Below the pieces are notes generated by a model. It was not told the origin of the DNA. It saw only the letters and a list, made by a program, of their open reading frames with translations, and ran no database searches. Both the position numbers and the translations under genes were made by a program. Of a stretch of DNA of 45,420 nucleotides, positions 1 to 7,920 are shown one piece after another (position 1 is the first letter of the stretch; the number at the start of each line of letters is the position of its first letter). The stretch spans positions 1 to 45,420 of the forward strand of contig URNZ01000010.1 of the NCBI GenBank assembly GCA_900549405.1. Reading direction: 5' to 3'. This stretch comes from an uncultured Eubacteriales bacterium. Lineage in GTDB: Bacteria > Bacillota > Clostridia > Oscillospirales > Oscillospiraceae.

Positions 1-336
<336 letters not shown>

Positions 337-372
337 TTTTACCCGTCCCCTCTGACTGAAAAGTCGCCTTTC

Positions 373-406
373 AGGCGGGTCTCTTCGGAGACCCGCCTGT
401 TCTTTT
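373..406 (+). terminator. Intrinsic terminator of tuf
   Basis: An 11-bp stem (AGGCGGGTCTC with GAGACCCGCCT) closes a TTCG tetraloop and is followed by GTTCTTTT. It lies 37 bases after the tuf stop codon. Confidence 0.92.
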
Positions 407-452
407 GCCCGAAAGTTTCCACACTTTTCTCGCTCCGGTGGAAAAACCCCGC

Positions 453-481
453 TTTACACCGGGAAAAATACCGGGTATAAT
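453..481 (+). promoter_or_regulatory. Promoter of coaBC
   Basis: TTTACA (453-458), a 17-base spacer, then a perfect TATAAT (476-481). Transcription should start near 488. Confidence 0.85.
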
Positions 482-495
482 GGGGAAAAACGCTG

Positions 496-530
496 CGGGC
501 CGGTCTGTTTTGAACCGCGGCCCGTTTTTT
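496..530 (+). promoter_or_regulatory. Terminator-like hairpin in the coaBC leader
   Basis: CGGGCCG (496-502) pairs perfectly with CGGCCCG (518-524) and is followed by six T (525-530). The T run abuts the ribosome binding site GGGAGGA at 531. It has intrinsic-terminator form but begins only about 8 bases after the predicted start site. It could be an attenuator, a 5' stabilising hairpin or a translational control element; no anti-terminator partner was recognised. Confidence 0.5.
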
Positions 531-545
531 GGGAGGAACCTGCTT

Positions 546-1745
546 ATGTTAAAGGGAAAAACCGTCCTGCTGGGCGTCACCGGGGGCATCGCCGCCTATA
601 AGGCCGCCTATCTGACCTCCGCCCTGGTGAAGCTCCACGCCAGCGTGGAGGTGGTGATGACCCGGAACGCCACGGAGTTCATCGCCCCTTTGACCTTTGA
701 ACAGCTCACGGGCAACAAGGTGATGGTGGACACCTTTGACCGGAATTTTGTCCACCAGGTAGAACACATCGCCCTGGCTGACCGCACCGATTTAGTGATG
801 ATCGCCCCGGCCACCGCCAACGTGTGCGCCAAGCTGGCCCACGGCCTGGCCGACGACATGCTCACCACCACCGTCCTGGCCTGCACCTGTCCCAAGCTCA
901 TCGCCCCGGCCATGAACACCCACATGTATGAAAACCCCGTGACCCAGGACAACCTGGACATCCTCCGCCGCTATGGCTGGGAGGTCATCGCCCCCGCCTC
1001 CGGCCGCCTGGCCTGCGGCGCGGTGGGGGCGGGCAAGCTGCCCGAGCCCCAGGACCTGCTCCAGTATATCCTGCGTCAGATCGCCTTCCCCCACGACCTG
1101 AAGGGCAAGCGGGTGCTGGTCACCGCCGGGCCCACCCAGGAGTCCCTGGACCCGGTGCGCTATCTCACCAACCACTCCACGGGCAAGATGGGCTATGCCA
1201 TCGCCCGCCGGGCCATGGAGCGGGGGGCCGACGTGACCCTGATCTCCGGCCCCACCGACCTGGACCGGGTGCCTTTTGTGGAGACGGTGGACGTGGTGTC
1301 CGCTCAGGACATGTTCGAGGCCGTGTCCGCCCGGGCGGAGGAGAGTGACCTTATCTTCAAGGCCGCCGCCGTGGCCGACTATACCCCCTGCGACTACAGC
1401 GGGGATAAGATCAAGAAGAAGGAGGGGGACCTGTCCATCCCCCTGAAGCGCACCACCGACATCCTGGCCTGGCTGGGGGAGCACCGCCGCCCGGGACAGG
1501 TCATCTGCGGCTTTTCCATGGAGACCCGGGATATGGTGGCCAACAGCCAGGCCAAGCTGGAGAAGAAAAAGGTGGACATGATCTGTGCCAACAACCTGAA
1601 GGTGTCCGGCGCAGGCTTTGGCGTGGACACCAACATCCTCACCGTCATCACCCGCCAGGGGGCGGAGGAGCTGCCCCTGATGGGCAAGGAGGACGCCGCC
1701 GGTCAGGTCCTGGACCGTGCGATGGCACTTTTGGATAAGGGATAA
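546..1745 (+). CDS. coaBC: Bifunctional phosphopantothenoylcysteine decarboxylase / phosphopantothenate-cysteine ligase
   Basis: Makes 4'-phosphopantetheine precursor for coenzyme A: the CoaB half joins cysteine to 4'-phosphopantothenate and the FMN-dependent CoaC half decarboxylates the product. The 399-residue length is normal for the fusion. CoaC (about 1-180) shows GVTGGIAAYK at 10-19, the active-site His in VEHIA (H74), PAMNTHMY at 121-128 (the PxMNxxMW motif with Tyr last) and the flap Cys in RLACGA (C157). CoaB starts near 187 with GKRVLVTAGPTQE and keeps AAAVADY and the KIKK lysines. ATG 546 is preceded by GGGAGGA at 531; an upstream in-frame ATG at 405 lies before the promoter and is rejected. 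The panT-like and coaX genes 4-5 kb downstream serve the same pathway. Confidence 0.96.
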   Translation: MLKGKTVLLGVTGGIAAYKAAYLTSALVKLHASVEVVMTRNATEFIAPLTFEQLTGNKVMVDTFDRNFVHQVEHIALADRTDLVMIAPATANVCAKLAHGLADDMLTTTVLACTCPKLIAPAMNTHMYENPVTQDNLDILRRYGWEVIAPASGRLACGAVGAGKLPEPQDLLQYILRQIAFPHDLKGKRVLVTAGPTQESLDPVRYLTNHSTGKMGYAIARRAMERGADVTLISGPTDLDRVPFVETVDVVSAQDMFEAVSARAEESDLIFKAAAVADYTPCDYSGDKIKKKEGDLSIPLKRTTDILAWLGEHRRPGQVICGFSMETRDMVANSQAKLEKKKVDMICANNLKVSGAGFGVDTNILTVITRQGAEELPLMGKEDAAGQVLDRAMALLDKG

Positions 1746-1750
1746 AAAAG

Positions 1751-1907
1751 CCTTCTCCTGGGAGAAGGTCCCTCCAGTGCGTACACTGGAGGGGGATGAG
1801 GGGAAAGCTGCCGATGCTTGCGCGTTTTGACAGAAGAACAGTAAGCCCTTTGGCCTTCCCCTCATCCGTCACGGCTGCGCCGTGCCACCTTCCCCCAGGG
1901 GAAGGCA
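1751..1907 (+). repeat. Mosaic of short palindromes (BIME-like) after coaBC
   Basis: Three hairpins lie in a row: CCTTCTCC-TG-GGAGAAGG (1751-1768), CCCTCCAGTG-cgta-CACTGGAGGG (1770-1793), and a compound unit at 1868-1906 holding CACGGC-TGC-GCCGTG then CCTTCCCC-CAGGGGAAGG. The last unit recurs in diverged form at 28932-28970. The first hairpin has a T run only on the minus strand. This is non-coding interspersed repeat sequence and may also end coaBC transcription. Confidence 0.7.
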
Positions 1908-1953
1908 ATTGCCGCCCCTGTTTCTTATTGCAGAAAAATCTTGCGAAAGGGGG

Positions 1954-1981
1954 TTGACAAACGGCGGGGCGGTGGTATAAT
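1954..1981 (+). promoter_or_regulatory. Promoter of the trp T-box leader
   Basis: Perfect TTGACA (1954-1959), a 16-base spacer and perfect TATAAT (1976-1981). The start site should be near 1988, just before the T-box leader. Confidence 0.9.
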
Positions 1982-1987
1982 AAGCAC

Positions 1988-2265
1988 AATCAAACAGCAC
2001 AAACCTGTGAGAAAGATTAGTAGTCGGCACAGCAAACCTTCAGAGAGTCCCGGGTGGTGAGAGCGGGGCGGGGCGCAGCCGGACGAATGGCCTTTCGAGG
2101 GCGGCTTGAACGGGAAACCAAGTAGATGCCGACGGGTCCCCACCCGTTATCCATCGGGCACGCGTGATGGCGCGTGAAGCGAGTGGACGTTTCCAAAACG
2201 TCAATTTGGGTGGTATCGCAGGAGTATGGCTCTTGTCCCATGGTGGGATAAGGAGCCGTTTTTTT
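1988..2265 (+). ncRNA. T-box riboswitch, tryptophan (UGG specifier)
   Basis: Senses uncharged tRNA-Trp and allows read-through into trpXYZ when Trp is short. The stem I specifier loop has AGTA (2019-2022) opposite GAA then TGG (2088-2090). Above it GTCGGC (2023-2028) pairs with GCCGGAC; below it GAAAG pairs with CTTTC (2092-2096), which places the codon firmly as Trp. CAGAGAG (2041-2047) is the conserved stem I segment. The T-box motif AATTTGGGTGGTATCGCA lies at 2203-2220. The terminator is GGCTCTT...AAGGAGCC plus seven T (2228-2265). The T-box base in UGGN is U, which would need a wobble pair with a G discriminator base. Confidence 0.93.
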
Positions 2266-2361
2266 ATTTCCTCAAAAAACAGCTCAGTCCATATTCCGAA
2301 ATCCGGGCCGGTGGCACGGCCCGATCATCTGCCGCCAAATAAAATTTTGGAGGAAATCCCC

Positions 2362-3453
2362 ATGAAAAACATTGTCAAAAAAGTGCTCTCTGCCGCTCTG
2401 GCCGCCTCTATGGCCCTGTCTCTGGCCGCCTGCTCCGGCGGAAACAACGCCGCCGGTTCTGCCTCTGCCTCCGGCTCTGCCGGGAGCGCCAGCCAGGCCG
2501 AAGGCGGAAAAGAGTATAAGGTGGGCATCGTCAAGTTTATGGACCACGCCTCTCTGGATCAGATCGAGAGCAGCGTGCAGCAGGAGCTGGACGCCAAGAG
2601 CGCCGAGCTGGGCGTGACCTTTAACTACGCCGACTACACCTTCAACGGCCAGGGCGACAGCACCACCCTGAACCAGATCGCCGCCCAGCTGGTGGACGAC
2701 GGTGTGGACGTGGTGGTCCCCATCGCCACCCCCGCCGCCCAGGTCATGCAGTCGGTGGTCACCGAGAAGGACATCCCCATTGTCTTCGCCGCCGTGTCTG
2801 ACCCCGTCACTGCCAAGCTGGTAAGCAGCATGGACGCCCCCGGCGGCACCATCACCGGCGTGAGCGACGCCCTGAACACCAACATGATCTTCGACATGAT
2901 GCTGGCCGTGAACCCCGACACCCAGAAGGTGGGCCTGCTGTATTCCAAGTCTGAGGACTCCTCCAGAACCCCCATTGAGGAGGCCAAGGCCTATCTGGAC
3001 GCGCACAACATCGCCTATGTGGAGAAGACCGGCACCAACACCGACGAGGTCAGCTCCGCTGTGGACTCCCTCATCGGCGAGAAGGTGGACGCCATCTTCA
3101 CCCCCACCGACAACACCGTGATGAGCGCCGAGCTGGCTATCTTTGAAAAGCTCAACGACGCCAAGATCCCCCACTACACCGGCGCTGACTCCTTCGCCCT
3201 GAACGGTGCCTTCTTCGGCTATGGCGTGAACTACACCCAGCTGGGCACCAAGGTCGCCGACATGGTGGCCGACCTGCTGGTGAACGGCGCCGACCCCGCC
3301 ACCACCCCCGTGGCCATCCTGGCCAACGAGACCGCCACCGTGAACACCGAGACCTGCCAGGCCATCGGCCTGAACCTGGACGACGTGAAGGCCGCCCTGG
3401 CTACCCTGAACATCGGCGTGGAGGAGATCACCACCGCCAAGAGCTTTAGCTGA
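2362..3453 (+). CDS. trpX: Tryptophan ABC transporter substrate-binding lipoprotein
   Basis: Extracellular lipid-anchored binding protein that hands its ligand to the TrpY/TrpZ importer. It has 363 residues: a signal peptide with lipobox LAAC (21-24, lipidated C24), a Ser/Ala/Gly-rich tether, then the ABC_sub_bind fold (COG2984) from YKVGIVKFMDHASLDQ onward, with the family's VPIATPAAQ and TDNTVMS segments. ATG 2362 follows GGAGGAAA with good spacing. Substrate is assigned as tryptophan because the family is TrpX-like and the leader is a Trp-specific T-box; without the leader this family can be mistaken for other binding proteins. A hairpin separates it from trpY. Confidence 0.9.
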   Translation: MKNIVKKVLSAALAASMALSLAACSGGNNAAGSASASGSAGSASQAEGGKEYKVGIVKFMDHASLDQIESSVQQELDAKSAELGVTFNYADYTFNGQGDSTTLNQIAAQLVDDGVDVVVPIATPAAQVMQSVVTEKDIPIVFAAVSDPVTAKLVSSMDAPGGTITGVSDALNTNMIFDMMLAVNPDTQKVGLLYSKSEDSSRTPIEEAKAYLDAHNIAYVEKTGTNTDEVSSAVDSLIGEKVDAIFTPTDNTVMSAELAIFEKLNDAKIPHYTGADSFALNGAFFGYGVNYTQLGTKVADMVADLLVNGADPATTPVAILANETATVNTETCQAIGLNLDDVKAALATLNIGVEEITTAKSFS

Positions 3454-3480
3454 TCTTTCAAAAAAACAAAGAGAGCGCAA

Positions 3481-3507
3481 CGGGCGCTGCGGACTCCGCA
3501 GCGCCCG
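3481..3507 (+). promoter_or_regulatory. Intercistronic hairpin between trpX and trpY
   Basis: A perfect 12-bp stem, CGGGCGCTGCGG with CCGCAGCGCCCG around ACT, lies 27 bases after the trpX stop with no T run. Such hairpins after binding-protein genes often protect the upstream mRNA so the binding protein is made in excess over the permease; here that role is inferred. Confidence 0.6.
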
Positions 3508-3527
3508 CTTCTCGCAGGAGGTACGTT

Positions 3528-4466
3528 ATGCTGCTATCCCTCACCGCCCTCCAGACCGCCCTGGAGGTGGGAGCCATCTACTCCCTGGTGGCCCTGGCCC
3601 TGTTCATCAGCTTTTCCATTTTGAACATCGCCGACCTGTCCACCGACGGCTGCTATACCCTGGGCTTTGCCGTGGGGGCCACGGTCACCCTGGCCGGACA
3701 CCCGCTGCTAGCTCTGCCCGCCGCCATGGCCGCCGGGGCCTGCTCCGGTTTTGTCACCGCCTTTCTCCAGACCCGCCTGGGGGTGGAGAGCATCCTGGCC
3801 GGTATCATTGTCAACACCGGCCTGTACACGGTGAACCTGGCGGTGATGGGCTGGTCCTCTAACCTGTCCATCTATGGCAGCGACAGCCTGTTCTCCCTGG
3901 CCAAGGGGCTGATTGCGGCGGACTGGTGGAATAAGTGGCACGAGCTGATCGTGCTGGCCCTGATCCTGCTGATCGTCTGCGTGCTGGTCACCGCCTTTTT
4001 CCGCACCCGCCTGGGTCTGTCCATCCGGGCCACGGGGGACAACGCGGACATGGTCCGGGCCTCCTCCATCAACCCCGCCTTCACCATCACGGTGGGCCTG
4101 TGCCTGGCCAACTCCCTCACCGGTTTGGCCGGATGCCTCATCGGCCAGCTGAACAAGAGCTGCGACATCAACCTGGGCACCGGCATGGTCACCGTGGCCC
4201 TGGCCAGCCTGGTCATCGGCGAGAGCCTGATGGGCCGGGGGTCCATCGCCCGCCGGGTGTTCGGCGTGGTGCTGGGCGCGGTGCTGTATCGCCTGATCAT
4301 CGCCGTGGCCATCAGCACCAAGATCGTGCCCACCGAGGGCTTTAAGCTGGTGTCCGCCCTGATCGTGGCGGTGGCCATCGCCACCCCCTATGGCCGGAAG
4401 ATGGTCGCCCTGCAAAAGCAGAAGCTGGCGGCCAAGAAAAAGAGAGGAGGGGCCAAGGTATGCTGA
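3528..4466 (+). CDS. trpY: Tryptophan ABC transporter permease
   Basis: Integral membrane subunit of the TrpXYZ importer, 312 residues with about eight to nine hydrophobic segments, of the BPD_transp_2 (branched-chain amino acid type) permease family. Recognisable pieces are the N-terminal ALEVGAIYSLVALALFISFSI, the LSTDGCYTLG segment that replaces the usual LTVEGSF-like stretch, and the GLSIRATGDN coupling region near residues 165-175. It ends in a Lys-rich tail. ATG 3528 follows AGGAGGTACGTT. Its last 7 bases overlap trpZ, so the two are translationally coupled. Confidence 0.9.
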   Translation: MLLSLTALQTALEVGAIYSLVALALFISFSILNIADLSTDGCYTLGFAVGATVTLAGHPLLALPAAMAAGACSGFVTAFLQTRLGVESILAGIIVNTGLYTVNLAVMGWSSNLSIYGSDSLFSLAKGLIAADWWNKWHELIVLALILLIVCVLVTAFFRTRLGLSIRATGDNADMVRASSINPAFTITVGLCLANSLTGLAGCLIGQLNKSCDINLGTGMVTVALASLVIGESLMGRGSIARRVFGVVLGAVLYRLIIAVAISTKIVPTEGFKLVSALIVAVAIATPYGRKMVALQKQKLAAKKKRGGAKVC

Positions 4467-5260
4467 AGCTGGAGGGAGTATCCAAGACCTTTTACCCCGG
4501 CACGGTGAACGAGAAGCGGGCCCTGAACAAGGTGACGCTCCACCTGGCCCCCGGGGATTTTGCCACGGTGGTGGGCTCTAACGGCGCGGGCAAGTCCACC
4601 TTGTTCAACGCCATCTGCGGGGTGTTCTATGCCGACGAGGGCAGCATCGTTCTGGGCGGGGAAGACGTGACCTTCAAGCCCGAGTACCGCCGCAGCCGGG
4701 AGATCGGGCGGCTGTTCCAGGACCCCATGAAGGGCACCGCCCCCCACATGACCATTGAGGAGAACCTGTCCCTGGCCTATCTCCGCACGGCCAAGAACCA
4801 GCACGCCTTCTTCGCCCGGGTGGGGAAGAAGGACCGGGCCTTTTTCCGGGAGCAGCTGGCCGTGCTGAACATGGGGCTGGAGGACCGGATGAGCCAGCCC
4901 GTGGGTCTGCTGTCCGGCGGTCAGCGCCAGGCGCTGACCCTGATGATGGCGACGATGGTGCCCCCTAAGCTGCTGCTGCTGGACGAGCACACCGCCGCCC
5001 TGGACCCGGCCACGGCGGAAAAAGTGCTGGACATCACCCGCCGGGTGGTGCAGCAGCACAAGATCACCACCCTGATGGTGACCCACAACATGAAAAACGC
5101 CCTGGAGCTGGGCAACCGCACCCTGATGATGGACAGCGGCCACATCGTCCTGGATATCAGCGGGGAGAAGCGGGAGAAGATGACCGTCACCGACCTGCTG
5201 GATCAGTTCAAGGCTGGGGCGGGCAAGGACCTGGACAACGACCGCATCCTGCTCTCCTGA
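4460..5260 (+). CDS. trpZ: Tryptophan ABC transporter ATP-binding protein
   Basis: Cytoplasmic ATPase that powers TrpXY, 266 residues. It shows Walker A GSNGAGKST (39-47), signature LLSGGQRQALTLMMA, Walker B LLLLDEHTAALD and the H-loop VTHNM. The starting ATG lies inside the end of trpY and follows AGAGGAGGGG. Third gene of the T-box-controlled trpXYZ unit. No clear terminator follows; the next promoter is about 65 bases downstream, so some read-through toward the ECF gene is possible. Confidence 0.92.
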   Translation: MLKLEGVSKTFYPGTVNEKRALNKVTLHLAPGDFATVVGSNGAGKSTLFNAICGVFYADEGSIVLGGEDVTFKPEYRRSREIGRLFQDPMKGTAPHMTIEENLSLAYLRTAKNQHAFFARVGKKDRAFFREQLAVLNMGLEDRMSQPVGLLSGGQRQALTLMMATMVPPKLLLLDEHTAALDPATAEKVLDITRRVVQQHKITTLMVTHNMKNALELGNRTLMMDSGHIVLDISGEKREKMTVTDLLDQFKAGAGKDLDNDRILLS

Positions 5261-5324
5261 GGGGCCTGAGGTAAAATTGGGCAACATCCCACGATAATGC
5301 CCGTAACATCCTCTGATTTTGACC

Positions 5325-5353
5325 TTGCGCCCGGGGACAACTTCCTGTATAAT
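5325..5353 (+). promoter_or_regulatory. Promoter of the ECF S component / coaX unit
   Basis: TTGCGC (5325-5330), 17 bases, then perfect TATAAT (5348-5353). The -35 is weak, which suggests the possibility of an activator or reliance on the strong -10. Confidence 0.65.
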
Positions 5354-5362
5354 GCTACGAAT

Positions 5363-5400
5363 AGAGAGGGACAAGCGAGACCATCTCCCTGTCCCTCTCT
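5363..5400 (+). promoter_or_regulatory. Leader hairpin before the ECF S component
   Basis: AGAGAGGGACA (5363-5373) pairs perfectly with TGTCCCTCTCT (5390-5400) around a 16-base loop, beginning almost at the predicted transcription start. No T run follows. It may be a 5' stabilising stem or part of an unrecognised regulatory RNA. Confidence 0.5.
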
Positions 5401-5455
5401 AAAATTATGCGCTGCATCTTCCGAATGGAGGAGCGGCAGCAGGAGGTAATTGAAT

Positions 5456-6103
5456 ATGAAAACCCGTAAGCACGACACCCACTGGATGGTCGGCGTGGCC
5501 ATGATGGCCGCCATCGTCGTTCTGCTGGCCAACACCCCCCTGGGCATGATCCAGCTGCCCATCATCAAGGCCACCACCACCCACATCCCGGTCATCCTGG
5601 GCGCGATCTTGCTGGGCCCCCTGGCGGGGACCATCCTGGGCTGTGTGTTCGGCATCTGCTCCATGATCAACAACACCATCGCCCCGGCGCTGCTGTCCTT
5701 CGCCTTCTCCCCCTTCCTCAGCACCTCTCTCATCGGTGCGGTGAAGGCCCTTTGGGTGGCCGTCGGCTGCCGGGCTATGATCGGCCTGGTGTCCGGCTGG
5801 CTGTGGATCGGCCTGAAGAAGGTGAAGGCCCCCGACCTGATCGCCCTGCCCATCGTGGGCTTTATCGGCGCCTGGACCAACACCGTGTGCGTCATGGGCA
5901 GCATCTATTTTCTGCTGCGGCCTGAGTATGCCAAGGCCATGGGCGTGGGCATCGAGGCGGTGTTCGGCCTGGTGATGGCCGTCATCACTGGCTCCAGCAT
6001 TGCGGAGGCCGTGGCCGCCCTGGTGCTGGTCACCGCCATCGGCAAGGTGCTCATCCACGTGGTGGCCCGGACCCCCATGGGCCGCAGCGCCGCGGAGACC
6101 TGA
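5456..6103 (+). CDS. ECF transporter S component, probably pantothenate-specific
   Basis: Membrane substrate-binding subunit of an energy-coupling-factor importer, 215 residues with five to six hydrophobic segments. After a short basic N-terminus comes the WMVGVAMMAAIVVLLANTPLGMIQLP stretch, which is typical of ECF S components and contains a version of their AxxxA helix contacts with the T component. No ATPase or T component is encoded nearby, so it would use a shared group II ECF module. The gene lies directly upstream of coaX, which favours a PanT-like vitamin B5 transporter. ATG 5456 has AGGAGGT eight bases before it; the in-frame TTG at 5450 would be too close. Substrate is inference. 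Confidence 0.8.
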   Translation: MKTRKHDTHWMVGVAMMAAIVVLLANTPLGMIQLPIIKATTTHIPVILGAILLGPLAGTILGCVFGICSMINNTIAPALLSFAFSPFLSTSLIGAVKALWVAVGCRAMIGLVSGWLWIGLKKVKAPDLIALPIVGFIGAWTNTVCVMGSIYFLLRPEYAKAMGVGIEAVFGLVMAVITGSSIAEAVAALVLVTAIGKVLIHVVARTPMGRSAAET

Positions 6104-6124
6104 GACAAGCGGGTAACCTGATCC

Positions 6125-6154
6125 TTTCCCCGTCCCCGGCAGGGGACGGGGAAA
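6125..6154 (+). repeat. 13-bp GC-rich hairpin between the ECF gene and coaX
   Basis: TTTCCCCGTCCCC (6125-6137) pairs perfectly with GGGGACGGGGAAA (6142-6154) around GGCA. There is no T run, so a processing or stability element is as likely as a terminator. Confidence 0.5.
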
Positions 6155-6210
6155 ACTGATAGCAGAGAAATTTTATTTTTAAGAGACTTTTTCCTGAGGT
6201 GAAGCAAACT

Positions 6211-6978
6211 ATGCTCCTGGCCATTGACATCGGAAACACCAACATCGTCATCGGCGGCATACGCGACGACAAGATCGCCTTTGAGGCCCGCATCGCCACC
6301 GACCACATCAAGACCTCGGACCAGTACGGGGTGGACATCAAAAACATCCTGTCTCTGTTCGACGCCAAGCCGGAGGACATCAAGGGCTGTATCATCTCCT
6401 CGGTGGTGCCCCCGGTGTTCAACTCGGTGCAGACCGGGGTGCGCAAGGTCATCGGAAAGCCCCCCATGGTGGTGGGCCCGGGGATCAAGACGGGACTGAA
6501 TATCCAGATGGACACCCCCTCTCAGGTGGGCAGCGACCGCATCGTGGTGGCCGTGGCCGCCCTGGCCGAGTATGAGCCCCCCCTGACCCTGCTGGACATG
6601 GGCACCGCCACCACCATCGAGGTGGTGGGCAAGGGCAACACCTATCTGGGCGGCTGCATCATCCCCGGCGTGCGCATCTCTATGGAGGCCCTCACCTCCC
6701 GCACCGCCCAGCTGCCCGGCATCCGCCTGGACCGGCCCCGGCAGGTCATCGGCAAGAACACCGTGGACTGCATGCGCAGCGGCATCATGTTCGGCGCCGC
6801 CGCCATGATCGACGGGATGCTGGACCGGGTGGAGGAGGAGCTGGGCTACTCCACCACTGTCGTGGCCACGGGGGGCATGTCCCAATTCGTGGTGCCCCTG
6901 TGCCGCCGGAAGATCACCCTGGACAAGGACCTGCTGCTGAAGGGCCTGAACATCCTGTGGAAGAAAAACACCCGTTAA
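6211..6978 (+). CDS. coaX: Type III pantothenate kinase
   Basis: Phosphorylates pantothenate, the first step of CoA synthesis; type III enzymes are not feedback-inhibited by CoA and need a monovalent cation. It has 255 residues, the normal size. ASKHA motifs: DIGNTN at 6-11 (phosphate 1), GSDRI for substrate binding, and DMGTATT (phosphate 2) in the second half, followed by GGCIIPG. ATG 6211 is preceded by GAGGTGA at 6195-6201; the upstream GTG 6199 lies inside that ribosome binding site and is rejected. It sits next to a pantothenate-type ECF component, so uptake and trapping of the vitamin are encoded together. Confidence 0.96.
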   Translation: MLLAIDIGNTNIVIGGIRDDKIAFEARIATDHIKTSDQYGVDIKNILSLFDAKPEDIKGCIISSVVPPVFNSVQTGVRKVIGKPPMVVGPGIKTGLNIQMDTPSQVGSDRIVVAVAALAEYEPPLTLLDMGTATTIEVVGKGNTYLGGCIIPGVRISMEALTSRTAQLPGIRLDRPRQVIGKNTVDCMRSGIMFGAAAMIDGMLDRVEEELGYSTTVVATGGMSQFVVPLCRRKITLDKDLLLKGLNILWKKNTR

Positions 6979-7000
6979 AAGCCAAAATCAAGTATTTTCC

Positions 7001-7029
7001 TTGACAGCGGCGGGGAAGTTTCATATAAT
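7001..7029 (+). promoter_or_regulatory. Promoter of the valS T-box leader
   Basis: Perfect TTGACA (7001-7006), 17 bases, perfect TATAAT (7024-7029). Start expected near 7036. Confidence 0.92.
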
Positions 7030-7035
7030 ATTCCC

Positions 7036-7286
7036 TGCAACAAGAAACGGCAATGCGAAAGAGGAGTATCCCGCGCCGGGCAGCCACAGAGAGGGAGCGG
7101 ACGGTGCAAGTTCCCGCAGGCGGGGGAGAAGGTGGCTTTCGCGCTCCGGCCCTGAAAAAGCAGTAAGGGGCGGCGGCACCCTCCGTTACCGGGGACACAA
7201 GTGTGGACGGTTTCGTCCAAACTCAGGTGGTACCACGGACTTTGCTTTCAGTTCGCCCTGAGCCCATTGCGGCTCGGGGCGTTTTT
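7036..7286 (+). ncRNA. T-box riboswitch, valine (GUG specifier)
   Basis: Couples expression of the downstream pair to uncharged tRNA-Val. The stem I specifier loop has AGTA (7065-7068). GCGAAAG below it pairs with CTTTCGC (7137-7143). Opposite lies GAAG then GTG (7132-7134), the codon placed one base before the lower helix exactly as in the Trp leader. CAGAGAG (7087-7093) is conserved. The T-box motif is AACTCAGGTGGTACCACGG (7219-7237). The terminator is CGCCCTGAGCC with GGCTCGGGGCG and five T (7254-7286). The reading as Val agrees with valS downstream. Confidence 0.93.
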
Positions 7287-7321
7287 CTGTTGTGGACAAA
7301 ACCGGACAAGGAGGAGACGCC

Positions 7322-7858
7322 ATGAGCGTGACCATGAAGACCCACACCGACTATGACCAGCCCCATCTGGAGGAGCTCCAGCGGGTGGCGGGGCATACCT
7401 TTGCCAAAAAGCAGACCCTGTTCAAGCGGGGCTTTTCCCTGGTGGCGGGCCTGCTCAGCCTGGGCTGCGGCCTGACTCTGGGGGTGCAGAAGGGCAGCGT
7501 GGTCATATGCCTGCTGCTGTGCTGCTTTGGGGTGGCCCTTTGCGGGTGGAGCGTGTTTTTCTACACCATCTCCGCCTGGGGCGCGGGCCGGTCCATGCCC
7601 AAGATCCGCTCCAGCGCGGATTTCCGCTTTGAGCGGGACGCCGTGGTGGTGAACCAGGGGCAGGAGAGCGCCAAATATCCCTATGAAAACTGCGGCTGGC
7701 TGTATGAGACGGCGGGGAACTTCTATTACCTGCTGGTCACCGGCCAGGGCCTGATCTTTGACAAGGCCAACCTCCACGGGGGCACGGCGGACCAGTTGCG
7801 CGCCCTGCTGGAGGAGAAGACGGGGCACAAGGCCCTGTGGGTGGGCAAAAAGCCCTGA
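7322..7858 (+). CDS. YcxB-like membrane protein in the valS T-box unit
   Basis: A 178-residue protein of unknown function. Residues about 30-82 hold two adjacent hydrophobic helices separated by a short turn, followed by a soluble C-terminal part (about 95-175) that resembles the YcxB-like domain: FRFERDAVVV, then a Tyr/Trp-rich stretch YENCGWLYETAGNFYYLL that reads like a small PH-type barrel. ATG 7322 follows AAGGAGGAGA. It lies between the valine T-box and valS with a 62-base gap to valS and no terminator, so it should respond to valine starvation together with valS. Nothing else in its sequence suggests a role in translation. Confidence 0.82.
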   Translation: MSVTMKTHTDYDQPHLEELQRVAGHTFAKKQTLFKRGFSLVAGLLSLGCGLTLGVQKGSVVICLLLCCFGVALCGWSVFFYTISAWGAGRSMPKIRSSADFRFERDAVVVNQGQESAKYPYENCGWLYETAGNFYYLLVTGQGLIFDKANLHGGTADQLRALLEEKTGHKALWVGKKP

Positions 7859-7920
7859 AAACCCGACAAACACACAAGCAAGCGGCGAGACGCGCCGCAT
7901 ATCTGGAAGGAGAATCCGAA

